Assembly (NCBI GenBank): GCA_023522315.1 | Contig: JAHCSU010000677.1 | Span: 1 to 33,860, forward strand | Origin: Nostoc sp. CCCryo 231-06 | Lineage (GTDB): Bacteria; Cyanobacteriota; Cyanobacteriia; Cyanobacteriales; Nostocaceae | Reading direction: 5' to 3' | DNA: 33,860 nucleotides | Part shown: in pieces, positions 1 to 7,853 of the stretch | Layout of the letters: every line of letters begins with the position of its first letter | Numbering within the stretch: position 1 is the stretch's first letter | Translations under genes and position numbers: made by a program | Notes under the pieces: model-generated | Seen by the model: only the letters and a program-made list of their open reading frames with translations | Database searches by the model: none | Told to the model about the DNA's origin: nothing

Positions 1-21
1 AGGAAATATTCTTGAATATCG

Positions 22-615
22 ATGTATTACATCTTGAAGTGCGGAATGTCGGATACAAAACCAGTACTAGTAGTTGGCTACAAACGCGACAAAGGCCAAA
101 GTGAATTTACAGGCAGTGCTGATTATGGGTGGTGTGCCAGTCGCAAAATGAATTATTTTGGCTACAAGTTAGTCCTCATCAGCACCTTGAGCGGTATTCC
201 ATTGGTTTACTCTTTAGTGCCAGCGAGTACAGATGAGCGTCTAGCAGCAGAATCAGTTTTAGATTACGTTCATGGCTGCCGTATCCTTGCTGATAAAGGA
301 TTTATCGGTGCTCAATGGCAAAGCGATATCTTCAAAACTACGGGTAATCAAATTTTTACCCCAAAACGAGCTAATCAACTTCAACAACAGCCAAAAGCGT
401 TTGAGGGGTTACTAAATAGCCTGCGCGAGCGTGTTGAAGGTGTATTTAACGAGGTGCAAAATACCGGACGTAATTTGGAACGTCTATTGAGGAAGAAAGT
501 TGATGGGATCTGCGTCCATGTTGCCGCTAAAATGACCAGTCATACTCTGCGTATTTTTCTGCGCCAGCGTTTTGGTATTGATGTTCTTACTTTTGAACAG
601 CATCCTGTCCCTTAA
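22..615 (+). pseudogene. IS982-family transposase, 5'-truncated remnant
   Basis: This encodes the C-terminal two thirds of a DDE transposase. The stretch SDTKPV followed by a YKRDKG segment, SADYGWCASRKMNYFGYKL, LVPASTDER and ILADKGFIG matches the catalytic core layout of IS982-type enzymes. The first catalytic Asp would be in DTKPV and the second in LADKGF; the late RERVEGVFNEVQNTGRNLE segment would carry the Glu. About 197 residues remain, whereas full enzymes are near 280-300, so the N-terminal helical domain is missing. An in-frame TGA lies at 13-15, just before the apparent ATG, and the window starts there, so the gene is either broken by a stop or frameshift or continues out of view. 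I could not define terminal inverted repeats. Family call is from recalled motifs; the broken status is fairly sure. Confidence 0.75.
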
Positions 616-1154
616 TTTACATAAGGCGTTGAATGGAACCCCATATTCTAGATTGTCTAAGTTCAGTGTTTCGACACTTCGGCAAGCTCAGTGCATCGCT
701 TCGCTCAACACAAGTGTACAACCAGCATTTTCGGCAATGCCAGTACTTATTTATAATACCATCAATCGTAGTGTTATAAATAATAAATATAATGAATATG
801 GGTCATGGCAGAACAATAGTAATTAACTGTTTTGGCATAGCCAAAAAACATTAATTACTATATCTCCCCACTCCCGCGCCTTTCACTCGCGGTGCGCTGT
901 AGACGGGATTCCCGTCTGTTCAGCTAAATGCTCTTGAAAGTATAGTCAGTAAACCTCGGTAAATATAGTCCAATACGCTTAGGTGAAGGTTAGCAGTCTT
1001 TGTAAAAGTCATTTTTTTTAACGTAGACGCTCTCGCGTTTGCGTCTCCTTGGCGCACAGCCGTAGAGTAAGTAGTTGCGGCTTGCCGCAGGCTACCACAG
1101 AGGCGCAGAGAACACAGAGAGAAGGAAAAATTTTCTTAAGCCAAGCGTATTAGC
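616..1154. other. Repeat-rich intergenic gap
   Basis: No credible gene is seen; a short open frame at 572-826 has no recognisable content. The gap carries a segment around 670-720 with the core TTCGGCAAGCTCAGTG, which recurs as TTCGGCAAGCTCAGGG near 32532. It also has two strong hairpins (748-860), a short palindrome AGACGGGATTCCCGTCT near 902-918, and a tract near 1096-1125 containing GCGCAGAGAACACAGAGAG. That last tract reappears in inverse orientation near 19412-19440. It looks like accumulated dispersed repeats next to an insertion-sequence scar. Confidence 0.7.
748..860. repeat. Pair of adjacent AT-rich hairpins
   Basis: The first hairpin has 12-base arms at 748-759 and 771-782 with one G-T pair. 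The second is an almost complete palindrome of 44 bases at 817-860: outer arms TAGTAATTAA and TTAATTACTA, inner arms TTTTGGC and GCCAAAA, three-base loop. The second could act as a bidirectional terminator, or be the remnant of a small palindromic mobile repeat left near the transposase fragment. Neither lies in a coding frame. Confidence 0.6.
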
Positions 1155-2222
1155 TCAAAATTTATTAAACCCAGCAGAACGACGGTAAAGTAACCAGATA
1201 AATAGCGGTGAACCCAGCAACGCAGTGACGGAACCTACTGGTAGTTCTACCGCTCCTAGTCTAGAGAGTAAATCTGCAAAAGTCAGTAACCATGCACCTG
1301 CAAGGGCAGAAAGTGGCAAAACAAAGCGATGATCTGTGCCAACGATGAGGCGGACACCGTGAGGGACAACAAGACCAACAAATCCAATCAAACCACTGAT
1401 GCTGACTGCACCTGCGGCTAATAAAGTGGCGACACCACCAATTAATAGGCGCGATCGCGTCAACGAAACCCCCAAACCCACAGCCAAATCATCCCCCAAA
1501 GCCAGCACATTTACCGATCGCGCCAGCAAGCATCCCCCGATCAATGCAACGATGATATAAGGGCCAGCCGTAGCAATTTCTTGCCAACCCCGTCCATTAA
1601 GGCTACCAACTAGCCAACTGAGCGCAATTTGAATTTGACCGTCTTCAGCTAAAAGCAGCAATGTACTTTGTATAGCACCTAATAAAGAACTCACCGCCAC
1701 TCCGCCTAAAATTAATCGCTCAACTGAAATTCCCGACCCCGCACGACCGAGCAAAATAACGATCGCAGAAGTTAAAATAGCTCCGATCCACGCAGCTAAA
1801 GGAATTGCGATCGGGAATATTTGCCACACAATCATCAGAATTACAATTAATCCTGCACCTGCTGAAATGCCCAAAATAAATGGATCAGCAAGACTATTGC
1901 GTAACATCCCTTGCAGCAGCGCTCCTGACATTCCCAAAGCTGCGCCGACAATCAGAGCAGCAGTAATGCGTGGGAGACGCAAATCCCAGAGAATTGTCTG
2001 TTTAACCGGATCGCCTTCGCGGAGAATAGCTTGCCAAAATTCCGACATACTTAAAGGTACTGCTCCCTGAGAAAGCGACAGCGCTAGCGTTACCACCAGT
2101 GCTGCACTAAGTAGTAAAACAGCCCAAAGTACCCGGTGTTCAGTAAAAATTGTCTGAAATGGTTTAGTCAAATTTAGATAGGTATTTTTTTTAAATATAA
2201 TCTGTCTCAAACATAGATGCAT
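1155..2222 (-). CDS. FecCD-family ABC transporter permease (siderophore/haem/cobalamin type)
   Basis: This is an inner-membrane permease of the BtuC/FecCD family, which imports ferric siderophores, haem or cobalamin with a periplasmic binding protein and an ATPase. The 355-residue length is usual for the family. Family hallmarks visible include [20 protein letters not shown] near the start of the core, [20 protein letters not shown], a central [14 protein letters not shown] segment, and [20 protein letters not shown] near the C terminus, which contacts the ATPase. About nine or ten hydrophobic segments are seen. The first ATG, at 2222, abuts a GGGCATT heptamer tract, so the first 25 or so residues ([13 protein letters not shown]...) may not be native. 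No binding protein or ATPase gene lies on either side; a repeat block is upstream and an IS remnant is downstream. The substrate cannot be told. Confidence 0.88.
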   Translation of the reverse strand: MHLCLRQIIFKKNTYLNLTKPFQTIFTEHRVLWAVLLLSAALVVTLALSLSQGAVPLSMSEFWQAILREGDPVKQTILWDLRLPRITAALIVGAALGMSGALLQGMLRNSLADPFILGISAGAGLIVILMIVWQIFPIAIPLAAWIGAILTSAIVILLGRAGSGISVERLILGGVAVSSLLGAIQSTLLLLAEDGQIQIALSWLVGSLNGRGWQEIATAGPYIIVALIGGCLLARSVNVLALGDDLAVGLGVSLTRSRLLIGGVATLLAAGAVSISGLIGFVGLVVPHGVRLIVGTDHRFVLPLSALAGAWLLTFADLLSRLGAVELPVGSVTALLGSPLFIWLLYRRSAGFNKF

Positions 2223-2466
2223 TGGGCATTGGGCAGGAAAAAGAGGGATTTAAAACTTGGACGTTGAGCTTCAGAAGGTGAACGTTGAGCTTCAGAAGAC
2301 CCTCAGAAGGTGAACGTTGAGCTTCAGAAGGTGAACGTTGAGCTTCAGAAGGTGGAAGTTGAGCTTCAGAAGGTGGAAGTTGAGCTTCAGAAGGTGGAAG
2401 TTGACCCTCAGAAGGTGAACGTTGACCCTCAGAAGGTCGAAGTTGACCCTCAGAAGCTCAACTTTG
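2218..2466. repeat. Composite repeat: heptamers, TTAAAACTTG leader, ten 21-bp tandem units
   Basis: A GGGCATT-type heptamer pair (2219-2236) is followed by TTAAAACTTG (2250-2259) and then ten copies of a unit centred on CYTCAGAAG, spaced 21 bases apart. One copy (around 2293-2303) is shortened to 11 bases. Copies 1, 2 and 4-7 carry GCTTCAGAAG and copies 3 and 8-10 carry CCCTCAGAAG, so the variants are mostly clustered, as expected if units spread by local duplication. Because 21 is a multiple of three, the array is open as a 7-residue repeat (VELQKVN/E), but no gene signals support translation. The same leader and unit family starts again at 33764. Confidence 0.85.
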
Positions 2467-2505
2467 AAGTTTTGAACTCCCTCCTCTGCCTCTGCGCCTG
2501 CGCCC

Positions 2506-3129
2506 CTACGTTAGTTCCAGTCCACCTTGATAGCCAGTAACAATGCGTCCACCATCCTTGAGAATGTGGATTTCTATCTGATCGCTGGCCCAGGAAATTT
2601 GGTCTTGGAAAGCTGGATTTAACACCCGAACCCGTTGATTGCTAGAAGAAACTGGAGAGTTAGGAGAATTAATTGCCAGAGATTGGACAAAAGGCCCGTC
2701 AATCAGGATATCAAGTTGTTCTAACAATGCTTGGGAACCTGGCGGCGCTGATTGAGACTGTAGTTGCTTGAGAGTGAACCCAGTAAAAGACATTACATTT
2801 AACCCAGCAGCTTTTACCTTACGAGCTAAAGACGCTAGTGCAATTGCTTGCCAAAAGGGTTCTCCACCAGAGAACGTTACACCCGTGTTGTGGGGATTAC
2901 TGAGAATATTCTCGGCAAGGGTATCAACAGCAATCAATTGGTTAGCTTCAAAAGACCAGGAGTTAGTATTAAAGCAGCCAGGACACTCACGAAGACAACC
3001 TTGTACCCAGATGACTGCACGACAACCAGGGCCATTAACTTCTGACTGATCAACGTAACCCATAATGTTGAGATAGCCAGGGGGAATTTCCATGAGTGCT
3101 AGCGATGGGTCAGTTGGCTTAATTTCCAT
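2506..3129 (-). CDS. NrdG-like radical SAM / 4Fe-4S activating enzyme
   Basis: This is a small (207-residue) radical SAM protein similar to the activase of anaerobic ribonucleotide reductase. The cluster motif is Cys45-x3-Cys49-x2-Cys52 in GCLRECPGCFN, and the SAM-binding GGEP motif sits at about 88-91 in TFSGGEPFWQ; the order and spacing suit the NrdG/PflA-like group. A strong ribosome site (AAGGAG, eight bases before the ATG) supports the start at 3129. No nrdD-like reductase gene is adjacent; the neighbour is ndbB, divergently placed with 193 bases between. The extra segment near residues 155-175 (rich in Ser, Asn and Pro) is unlike compact NrdG. The partner protein is therefore unknown. 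Radical SAM membership is sure; activation of a ribonucleotide reductase is only one possibility. Confidence 0.85.
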   Translation of the reverse strand: MEIKPTDPSLALMEIPPGYLNIMGYVDQSEVNGPGCRAVIWVQGCLRECPGCFNTNSWSFEANQLIAVDTLAENILSNPHNTGVTFSGGEPFWQAIALASLARKVKAAGLNVMSFTGFTLKQLQSQSAPPGSQALLEQLDILIDGPFVQSLAINSPNSPVSSSNQRVRVLNPAFQDQISWASDQIEIHILKDGGRIVTGYQGGLELT

Positions 3130-3322
3130 CTCTTTAACTCCTTTTAGCCGTTGCCTGTTAACCGTTAACTATAGCGAATCTCCAGTTATATAACCGTCAA
3201 AAATGATTAATGACAAATGACTAATGTCTGACAAACTTTGTGGGATTTTGAAAAGTCCGCTTTAACTTACTAGACTGAAGTTAGTTGCCCAACTAGCATT
3301 GACCATCCCATAAATAGAAACG

Positions 3323-4516
3323 ATGACTCAACAAACTTCTAGAATTTGTATCCTTGGCGGAGGCTTTGGTGGTCTCTACACAGCCTTGCGCTTAAGCCAG
3401 TTACCTTGGGAATCTACGCAAAAACCCGAAATTGTTCTGGTAGATCAAAGCGATCGCTTCCTATTCTCTCCCTTGCTTTACGAATTACTCACTGGGGAAC
3501 TGCAAACCTGGGAAATTGCCCCACCGTTTGAAGAACTTTTACAAGGCACAGGGGTGCGTTTTTATCAAGGGGTTGTGTCTGGAATTGATATCGACCAGAA
3601 ACTGGTAAATGTACATGAAGGGCCAGAAATCCCTTACGATCGCTTAGTGTTGGCATTAGGAGGTGAGACACCGCTAGATTTAGTCCCTGGTGCGACATCT
3701 TACGCTTACACATTCCGCACAATCTCTGATGCTTATCGTTTGGAAGAACGCTTGCGATTTTTAGAAGAATCGGATGCTGATAAAATTCGGGTGGCAATTA
3801 TTGGGGCTGGCTACAGTGGTGTAGAGTTAGCCTGTAAGTTAGCCGACAGACTAGGTGAAAGAGGACGCTTTCGGATCATTGAAATCGCCGATCAAATTTT
3901 GCGAACTTCCCCAGAGTTTAACCGGGAAGCAGCAAAGAAAGCAATAGAAGCCCGTGGCGTGTTTCTTGATTTAGAAACCAAAGTGGAATCAATAGAGCAA
4001 AATTCCATTTCCTTAGAGTACAAAAACCAGTTAGACACGATTCCCGTAGATTTGGTAATTTGGACTGTGGGAACCAGGGTTGCGCCTGTAGTGAAATCTC
4101 TTTCTCTCAAGCAAAATCAACGTGGTCAAATCAGCACTACATCCAATCTGCAAGTCATTGATCATCCAGAAATCTTTGCCTTGGGAGATTTAGCAGACTG
4201 TCATGATATTGAAGGACAGCAAGTCCCCGCCACTGCACAAGCAGCTTTTCAACAAGCTGATTATACTGCTTGGAATATCTGGGCAAGTTTGACGAATCGC
4301 CCCCTGCTTCCCTTCCGCTACCAACAGTTAGGAGAAATGATGGCACTAGGAATAGACAACGCCACTCTCACTGGTTTGGGAATGAAACTAGATGGCCCCT
4401 TGGCATCCGTCGCCCGCCGGATTGCCTATTTATATAGATTGCCAACTTTAGATCATCAACTCAAAGTTGGTTTTAATTGGCTAGTCCGTCCGATCATAGA
4501 AACACTTTCCAAGTAA
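3323..4516 (+). CDS. ndbB: NdbB-type NAD(P)H:quinone oxidoreductase (demethylphylloquinone reductase)
   Basis: This is a type 2 NAD(P)H dehydrogenase-like flavoprotein. An FAD-binding GGGFGG lies at residues 12-17, the NAD(P)H-binding GAGYSG at 161-166, and the late flavin motif ALGDLADC follows near 285-292. The sequence closely resembles, from memory, cyanobacterial NdbB (Slr1743 of Synechocystis; plant NDC1), including DRFLFSPLLYELLTGELQTW and GRPLLP-like stretches; here the latter reads NRPLLPFRYQQLGEMMALG. That enzyme reduces demethylphylloquinone before the last methylation of vitamin K1 synthesis, so the product would serve photosystem I quinone supply at the thylakoid or plasma membrane. 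Length (397) fits NdbB, not the longer NdbA or NdbC with C-terminal membrane helices. The gene stands alone, divergent from the radical SAM gene. Confidence 0.88.
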   Translation: MTQQTSRICILGGGFGGLYTALRLSQLPWESTQKPEIVLVDQSDRFLFSPLLYELLTGELQTWEIAPPFEELLQGTGVRFYQGVVSGIDIDQKLVNVHEGPEIPYDRLVLALGGETPLDLVPGATSYAYTFRTISDAYRLEERLRFLEESDADKIRVAIIGAGYSGVELACKLADRLGERGRFRIIEIADQILRTSPEFNREAAKKAIEARGVFLDLETKVESIEQNSISLEYKNQLDTIPVDLVIWTVGTRVAPVVKSLSLKQNQRGQISTTSNLQVIDHPEIFALGDLADCHDIEGQQVPATAQAAFQQADYTAWNIWASLTNRPLLPFRYQQLGEMMALGIDNATLTGLGMKLDGPLASVARRIAYLYRLPTLDHQLKVGFNWLVRPIIETLSK

Positions 4517-4548
4517 GTTGCTAAGAATAAACAATTATTTTGTCAGGT

Positions 4549-4641
4549 TGGGCATTGGGGAGCCACTGCATTGGACGGGTTCCCCGGCTTGTTCGCTCTT
4601 AGCGTTCCCGCAAGGTAGCAAGTGATGTCATTGGGCATTGG
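4549..4641. repeat. Dispersed repeat between heptamers, copy 1
   Basis: A segment flanked by GGGCATT heptamers begins GGGGAGCCACTGC and ends GCAAGTGATGTCA. It is related to the longer segment at 22085-22210, which begins with GGGGGAGCCACTGCG and ends GCAAGTGGCGTCA. Ends are partial inverted repeats (GCCACT versus AGTGGC in copy 2), so this may be a small non-autonomous mobile repeat. It lies between ndbB and the HAD gene and has no coding content. Confidence 0.6.
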
Positions 4642-4771
4642 TAAAAAACCAAGACATTTATGATGATTTGCCTGATTTTCGCCATCCTACTTAGCAGATG
4701 CTAGACTCTACCCACAGAAGCTTTTAACAAGCCAAAATCTAACATTCAACATTTAAAATTTTCAAACTTTG

Positions 4772-5419
4772 ATGGAACAACCGAAAGTTATTTTTTTAGA
4801 TGCTGTGGGTACACTCTTCGATGTCAAAGGTAGTGTGGGCGAAGTTTATAGTCAGATAGCCCAAGAATTTGGCGTTACAGTTTCAGCCGAAACATTGAAT
4901 ACAGCCTTCATCAAAAGTTTTAAAGCAGCGCCACCGCCGATATTTCCAGATGCAGAACTGCAAGATATTCCCCAGCGCGAGTTTGATTGGTGGCGGATAA
5001 TTGCCCTGAACACTTTTGAAAGTGCAGGTGTTCTCAAGGAATTTTCTGACTTTTCGGCTTTTTTTAGCGAACTTTACATCCACTTTGGCACTGGCGAACC
5101 GTGGTTTGTCTATCCCGATGTTTTACCAGCTTTAATCAACTGGCGGCGGTTGGGAGTTACCTTGGGGGTACTGTCCAATTTTGATTCCCGGATTTACACA
5201 GTATTGCAAAGTTTGGGATTGAGAGAGTTTTTTACCTCTGTCACCATTTCTACCCAGGTACGTGCAGCTAAACCCGATCCTCAAATTTTTGCTATTGCCT
5301 TAGATAAACATAAATGTTCCCCAGAGGCAGCATGGCATATTGGCGATAGCATTGTAGAAGATTACCACGGAGCTAAAGCAGCTGGACTCAGAGGCGTTTG
5401 GATCAACCGTGGGAAATGA
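4772..5419 (+). CDS. HAD-superfamily (subfamily IA) hydrolase
   Basis: This is a cytoplasmic HAD hydrolase with an alpha-helical cap of the IA type. Motif I is FLDAVGTLFD near residue 9, motif II is the Ser of VLSNFD near 137, the motif III Lys is in RAAKPDPQIF, and motif IV is HIGDSIVEDYHGAKAAG. The third residue of motif I is Val rather than the second catalytic Asp of phosphatases (DxDxT). Haloacid dehalogenases and some REG-2-like members also lack it, so the reaction cannot be assumed to be phosphate release. The start is taken at the ATG at 4772; a TTG just before is in frame but less likely. Downstream genes are on the other strand, and no operon is seen. Substrate unknown. Confidence 0.85.
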   Translation: MEQPKVIFLDAVGTLFDVKGSVGEVYSQIAQEFGVTVSAETLNTAFIKSFKAAPPPIFPDAELQDIPQREFDWWRIIALNTFESAGVLKEFSDFSAFFSELYIHFGTGEPWFVYPDVLPALINWRRLGVTLGVLSNFDSRIYTVLQSLGLREFFTSVTISTQVRAAKPDPQIFAIALDKHKCSPEAAWHIGDSIVEDYHGAKAAGLRGVWINRGK

Positions 5420-5562
5420 GGGAGATACTTTGACATTCTCATAGCTATGAAAACTTCTCTGTCACTCGTTTTCACTTCAAGCTGTAGAATTCTTGGCTGA
5501 ATGAGTCCACTTAGCAAAAGTGGGTTTCTAAATTCATACTTCAATTCAGCAACGCCAAATTT

Positions 5563-5922
5563 TTAAAATGGAATCCAATCCAATCTATCAATCCACTCTT
5601 CTGCCTCAGTCGCTTCCCAAATCAAATAAATTGTTTCTGCCCAAATACTGAGGTTTCCACTGGAACGCAACCAAACTAGTCCCCAAATATGTCCTCCATC
5701 TCCCCAGTGTTCTTCTAGATGTTCGGGCATACTTTTGCGGTTGTCTGTAACCAATATTCGTTGGGATAATTCCAGGTAGCGCAGTATATCTGGGTCAAGC
5801 GTACCTAATGGCGGTGCTTCGGCATCGCCTACACGCAGAATATCTATAGCTGGATTGAAGCGCAAAACAGCTGTCTTCAATTTGGGTGACAAATTTTCAT
5901 CCAGGAGAAAACGTACCTTCAC
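5563..5922 (-). CDS. DUF5615 PIN-like protein (putative toxin RNase)
   Basis: This roughly 119-residue protein has the layout of DUF5615 PIN-like proteins: an N-terminal MKVRFLLDENLSPKL strand-helix with acidic residues, a central DILRYLELSQRILVTDNRK segment, and conserved acidic positions that would bind metal in a PIN-type RNase. The start chosen is the GTG at 5922, overlapping the stop of the upstream DUF433 gene as GTGA. A TTG one codon earlier is also possible. DUF433/DUF5615 pairs are regarded as toxin-antitoxin-like modules, with DUF5615 as the likely toxin. The tail is Trp-, Glu- and Ile-rich (about residues 90-119) and somewhat longer than minimal members. RNase activity is inferred from the family only. 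Confidence 0.8.
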   Translation of the reverse strand: MKVRFLLDENLSPKLKTAVLRFNPAIDILRVGDAEAPPLGTLDPDILRYLELSQRILVTDNRKSMPEHLEEHWGDGGHIWGLVWLRSSGNLSIWAETIYLIWEATEAEEWIDRLDWIPF

Positions 5923-6251
5923 CAATGGTTTAGCAACTCCTGCTCACGTTGCGCCTTTAAGGCTCTTAAACGTTGCATCAAAGGTGAAGGATTAGCTGAT
6001 GATTCTTGATAGCGCTGTTCTCGCCACTTCGCTAACCGCAACATAGAAGCATCTATTTCAACACGATTATGCAGGTAGTAGGCAAGCGTTGCGTAAATTT
6101 TCTCCAAATCCAAAGAAGGTAATTCCTCTAGAATTTCCTCTGGTGAATATCCTTGCAGGTAATATTGAATCACATTATCAATACCAATGCGATGGCCTTT
6201 GATCCGAATGTCATCTGGGTCTAAAAACTCAAAATAATCTTCTAGTTGCAT
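5919..6251 (-). CDS. DUF433 protein (putative antitoxin of DUF5615 partner)
   Basis: This 110-residue protein contains a DUF433 core: DDIRIKGHRIGIDNVIQYYLQGYSPEEILEE, then LDLEKIYATLAYYLHNR. That pattern is a small helix-turn-helix-like fold seen in antitoxins. The C-terminal third (WREQRYQESSANPSPLMQRL and following) is charged and probably disordered, which suits a toxin-wrapping tail. A GAGAGGT ribosome site lies about seven bases before the ATG at 6251. The gene is first in a two-gene unit and its TGA overlaps the GTG of the DUF5615 gene, so translation of the two is probably coupled. Autoregulation is plausible but no operator could be defined. Confidence 0.8.
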   Translation of the reverse strand: MQLEDYFEFLDPDDIRIKGHRIGIDNVIQYYLQGYSPEEILEELPSLDLEKIYATLAYYLHNRVEIDASMLRLAKWREQRYQESSANPSPLMQRLRALKAQREQELLNHW

Positions 6252-6674
6252 CTATCTACCTCTCTACAGTCTTTTAGCATTATTCTAATTACCCTTTACT
6301 AGTTCCATACGATCGCTGGGATACTGTTGCTGCATTTTTCCAAGTCTTAAAGCGTCAGGGACATAAAATCTCTAATTTTCAATGCTTTGTATCTATGATT
6401 ATGGAGACAATAAACTACTCCAAGAGCGATCGCCAAACCTATTACTCCAAAAACTTTCTATGTTCTGCTCAAAGGATGAAAAATAAGGAAGATTGTAAAG
6501 AGTTATAACTTAAAACATTAATTTCAAAGACTCGCTCATCCTCCTCAGAACTCCGTTCATCTCAATTTCCAATGCCCAATACCCAATCCCCAATGCCCAA
6601 TTTCCAATGCTGCCCGAAGACTCGTATGATCAACATATCAGGAAAACATAACAGCCAGATTTTTACCGCAAAAC
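6252..6674. other. Intergenic gap with heptamer tract
   Basis: No supported gene. A stop-free stretch at about 6276-6508 on the plus strand has no good start codon and no family I recognise; it might be a gene fossil. From about 6567 to 6610 there is a degenerate heptamer tract (CCCAATN, CCCCAATGCC variants), the reverse complement type of the GGGCATT tracts elsewhere. The last 60 bases hold the leader of the Tab2-family gene. Confidence 0.6.
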
Positions 6675-7535
6675 ATGGGCAGTATTTGGGAAATCGATTT
6701 TTACTCCCGTCCGATTTTGGACGATAATCAGAAAAAAGTTTGGGAAGTCTTAGTCTGCGAAAGCGCTTTGGATATCAGTACAAAAGCAGATTCTTTGTTT
6801 CGCTATGCTCAATATTGTCCCAGTACCCAGGTAAATTCGGGCTGGTTGCGGACAGCATTACAGGAAGCTATTAACCAAGCTGGAAAAGCACCAATTAAAA
6901 TCCGCTTTTTCCGCCGCCAAATGAACAACATGATTACTAAAGCCTGCCAAGACTTAGGCATTCCCGCGCAGCCTAGCCGCCGCACTTTGGTTCTCAACCA
7001 TTGGTTAGAACAACGCATGGAAGAAGTGTATCCTCAAGAGGCAGGGTATCAAGGGGGGGCTAATCCCTCAGTCCGCTTGGAGAAACCTTTGCCGCAACGT
7101 TTACCAGATGCTTTAGAAGGACAGCAGTGGGTATTTGTTAACTTAGATGCTGCGGATTTGGCAGAAATGCCAGAGTGGGAAATTGGCTTTGGTGAAGCTT
7201 TCCCCCTAGAGTTGGCGAAAGTTTCACCCGAAACCCGTATTCCTGGGATTTTAATTTTCTCACCTAGAGCGTTGCCCTTGGCAGGCTGGATGTCTGGTTT
7301 GGACTTGGCTTTCTTAAGATTTGATACTAGTGAAGAGGGGAGATTACTTTTAGAAACTGGTGTAACTGAAAGCTGGATTGTGGCAAATATCAAAAAACCT
7401 CAACTTTTAGCAGAAGCCAAAGATTTTGAAGAAGCCAAGCAAAAAGCTAACGGAGTGCATTTTATCGGTGTACAGTCTGATCCCAAAGCACAATCTTTTG
7501 CTGGTTTTTGGCTGTTGCAAGAGGTTAATCTCTGA
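6675..7535 (+). CDS. Tab2/Atab2-family RNA-binding protein
   Basis: The 286-residue protein begins MGSIWEIDFYSRPILDDNQK followed by KVWEVLVCE and ends with FAGFWLLQEVNL. These are signature blocks of the Tab2/Atab2 family (formerly DUF1092), found in oxygenic phototrophs. In Chlamydomonas and Arabidopsis, members bind leader sequences of photosystem I mRNAs and aid their translation; the cyanobacterial role is inferred to be similar. A basic segment IKIRFFRRQMNNMITKACQ (near residues 75-93) could contact RNA. No membrane segment or signal peptide is seen, so it should be cytoplasmic. It is a single gene; a heptamer array begins only a few bases after its stop. Confidence 0.88.
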   Translation: MGSIWEIDFYSRPILDDNQKKVWEVLVCESALDISTKADSLFRYAQYCPSTQVNSGWLRTALQEAINQAGKAPIKIRFFRRQMNNMITKACQDLGIPAQPSRRTLVLNHWLEQRMEEVYPQEAGYQGGANPSVRLEKPLPQRLPDALEGQQWVFVNLDAADLAEMPEWEIGFGEAFPLELAKVSPETRIPGILIFSPRALPLAGWMSGLDLAFLRFDTSEEGRLLLETGVTESWIVANIKKPQLLAEAKDFEEAKQKANGVHFIGVQSDPKAQSFAGFWLLQEVNL

Positions 7536-7539
7536 AAAT

Positions 7540-7638
7540 GGGCATGGGGCATGGGGCATGGGGCATGAGGCATGGGGCATTGGGCATGGGGCATTGGGCA
7601 TGGGGGGGGGAATGACAAATGACAAATGACAAATGACT
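7540..7638. repeat. Two adjoining heptamer arrays (GGGCATN and TGACAAA)
   Basis: From 7540 about nine GGGCATG/GGGCATT heptamers run in tandem with few changes, ending in nine consecutive G bases (7602-7610). Immediately after, TGACAAA is repeated from 7613 and degenerates into TGACTAG. Such short tandem heptamers (STRR type) are well known in Nostoc-like genomes. Copy number is probably prone to slippage. The array sits between the stop of the Tab2-family gene and the gap before the PmbA-like gene. Confidence 0.85.
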
Positions 7639-7853
7639 AGATCCGTTGAGACATGACAATGATTTGGGATAATTAACTGCGTCCATCAGTGTTGATCTGC
7701 GGTTTCAAATCGTAACTGTAAAGAAACGCTGATGATTTTTGGATAGTTATCTGCGTTCATCGGCGGAAAGTCTGATAGTTGGCTTTTAGCGATCGCACTT
7801 TTCAAGAGAGGGCGTTGATATGCGGTTCAAAATCCACAATTGCACTAAGGGTC

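Noticed and set aside
572..826. 84-residue open frame after the transposase
   Set aside because: It overlaps the transposase end and runs through dispersed repeats and a hairpin; no recognisable protein features.
2218..2466. CRISPR array
   Set aside because: Units are directly adjacent 21-base tandem repeats without unique spacers, and there are no cas genes.
2310..2540. Open frame encoding [14 protein letters not shown] 7-residue repeats
   Set aside because: It follows from a 21-bp (multiple of three) repeat, starts with GTG without a ribosome site, and ends inside the radical SAM gene on the other strand.
6276..6508. Stop-free stretch containing VPYDRWDTVAAFFQVLKRQG
   Set aside because: No plausible start codon or ribosome site and no family recognised; at most a gene fossil.
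7407..7625. Two overlapping minus-strand frames rich in CPMPHA repeats
   Set aside because: They are translations of the GGGCATN heptamer array antisense to the Tab2-family gene.
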